The position numbers and the translations under genes are program-made. From the NCBI GenBank assembly GCA_049602715.1, contig JBMYRX010000033.1, forward strand, positions 1 through 23,018: a stretch of DNA of 23,018 nucleotides, written 5' to 3'. This document shows, in pieces, positions 22,239-23,018 of this stretch. Each line of letters opens with the position of its first letter. The stretch's first letter is position 1. Under the pieces are notes generated by a model that did not search any database, was not told the origin of the DNA, and saw nothing but the letters and a program-made list of their open reading frames with translations. Origin of the DNA: GCA-2697345 sp049602715 (lineage in GTDB: Bacteria; Pseudomonadota; Alphaproteobacteria; Rhodobacterales; Rhodobacteraceae).

Positions 22239-22673
22239 TCAGCGTTTGAATTTCATATGACATGATTGGCAAGTACTACCAAGATTATTTGTTAATTGTT
22301 TGATCTCCGATATATTTTCCGCCTCAGCTGCAGCTATTAAAGCTCTTGCGGCTGCGGTGTTTTCTGAAATTTTTAATTTAAACGAATTGAAATCTAACCA
22401 AATATTTTTACTGGCGTTTGTATCTCCTTGACCGCTGCCGTTAGGAAAATATTCTGACATAATAATTGACCAATTCTCAATCACTCTAGCATTTTTGATA
22501 ATACTCTCAAAATCCTTACCCCTAATACTTTTGGTTATTGCTCTAAGAGCGATACTGTTGTCCCTAAAGGCATTCTTACGTTCCTTGATTATATCAGCAT
22601 GAGCTGAAGTTCCCAAAAATATTACAAAAATCGATAATAAAAATTTTTTATGTAAAAAAGTAGGTAAGTTCAT
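22239..22673 (-). CDS. Cytochrome c' family protein
   Basis: Periplasmic four-helix-bundle c-type cytochrome; family members bind NO or CO, or carry electrons. The 144-aa precursor has a signal peptide with cleavage at SAHA-D (after residue 26), leaving about 118 residues, the usual size. The heme site is C-terminal, CQSCH at 135-139 followed by MKFKR, the class II arrangement, where a basic residue follows the heme. FPNGSG and IWLDFNSF in the middle fit the family. No methionine is seen where the sixth heme ligand of low-spin members sits (RKNAFRDNSIAL), favouring a high-spin five-coordinate heme. The ATG has AGGAG about 12 bases upstream, a long spacing. No nitric-oxide pathway genes are nearby. 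Confidence 0.85.
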   Translation of the reverse strand: MNLPTFLHKKFLLSIFVIFLGTSAHADIIKERKNAFRDNSIALRAITKSIRGKDFESIIKNARVIENWSIIMSEYFPNGSGQGDTNASKNIWLDFNSFKLKISENTAAARALIAAAEAENISEIKQLTNNLGSTCQSCHMKFKR

Positions 22674-22733
22674 AAGTAAAAGGTCTCCTTGTTATGAAAA
22701 GTTAAAAAGTATTTAAAATAAAATTTTTCAAAT

Positions 22734-23018
22734 TCAAGTTGCAATAAAAGAAATAAAAAACATAAGACTTATCCCTAGTAGTGTAAAGGAAGAGAATATT
22801 GTTACGCCACCTCTCTTGCCTGTTGTTGTTTCAACATACATTACGAGAAGTAATAATACGGTGGCGATGATATTCTTTAAGCCAAACGCGAACATAGTAA
22901 TCATTAGAGGAAAACAACATTTCAAACTAGCAATTCCAAAACTTGTTCCTGAAGTTGTTGACCTATTATTACAACAAGGTCTGAAATCAATGTTCTTATA
23001 CAATGATTTTAAACTGTT
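22734..23018 (-). CDS. C-terminal part of a membrane protein, probably DUF2182 metal-binding family (5' end beyond the window)
   Basis: The reading frame stays open to the right edge, so this is a fragment of at least 94 codons, and the TTG at 23001-23003 is probably internal. A cysteine-bearing segment (FRPCCNN), then GIASLKCCFPLMITMFAFGLKN followed by hydrophobic IIATVLLLLVMYVE and a last hydrophobic helix (IFSSFTLLGISLMFFISFI), resemble the end of DUF2182 proteins: a glycine, a CC pair, LM, a GxxN motif and a glutamate closing a helix. The match is from memory and the fragment is short. It lies 60 bases before the cytochrome c' gene on the same strand, so the two may form an operon. Confidence 0.5.
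   Translation of the reverse strand, partial: NSLKSLYKNIDFRPCCNNRSTTSGTSFGIASLKCCFPLMITMFAFGLKNIIATVLLLLVMYVETTTGKRGGVTIFSSFTLLGISLMFFISFIAT

Overview
The window is a stretch of AT-rich alphaproteobacterial chromosome, most likely from a streamlined low-GC marine member of the Rhodobacterales. The call rests on the L13 and S9 ribosomal proteins (the long N-terminal extension of S9, and the sequence style of both), the alphaproteobacterial aroK-aroB / xerD neighbourhood, the valine-degradation cluster, very short intergenic gaps, and frequent TTG/GTG starts set by good Shine-Dalgarno sites. I see no insertion sequence, phage, CRISPR array or clear horizontally acquired island.

Layout. 1-54: 3' part of tRNA-Asp(GUC). 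77-4695 (minus): four-gene valine catabolism operon, transcribed mmsA, isobutyryl-CoA dehydrogenase, 3-hydroxyisobutyryl-CoA hydrolase, mmsB. 4875-6478 (plus): coaD and two tandem cyclophilins, one cytosolic and one exported. 6483-9103 (minus): eno then tyrS. 9410-10690 (plus): RhlE-like DEAD-box helicase. 10693-17131 (minus): one long directional run, beginning with a 44-codon membrane microprotein gene, then a 513-aa exported protein, xerD, corC-type transporter, nucleoside hydrolase and selO, most joined by start/stop overlaps. 17256-18912 (plus): aroK-aroB. 18925-19386 (minus): ssb. 19517-20320 (minus) and 20374-20793 (plus): divergent crotonase-family protein and PaaI-like thioesterase. 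20925-21883 (plus): rplM-rpsI, followed by a strong hairpin terminator and a 355-base gap that may hold a small RNA. 22239-22673 (minus): cytochrome c'. 22734-23018 (minus): C-terminal end of a membrane protein, probably DUF2182, cut by the window edge.

How the genes work together. The first operon would take isobutyryl-CoA from valine to propionyl-CoA: dehydrogenase, (a hydratase elsewhere), thioester hydrolase, alcohol dehydrogenase MmsB, then CoA-acylating MmsA. AroK and AroB are two steps of the shikimate pathway. The rest is core metabolism, translation and recombination. Convergent neighbours almost touch (4, 2 and 12 bases at three sites), so transcripts probably end inside, or antisense to, the opposite gene.

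The most interesting part is the divergent region at 15.5-17.2 kb. A small single-helix membrane protein gene overlaps the gene for an uncharacterised exported protein, whose end overlaps xerD. The exported protein resembles, from memory, a conserved family of unknown function in Rhodobacterales. I do not see a dramatic new system; this pair is the best candidate for undescribed biology. Promoters, terminators and RNA candidates here come from reading the sequence by eye, not from computation.
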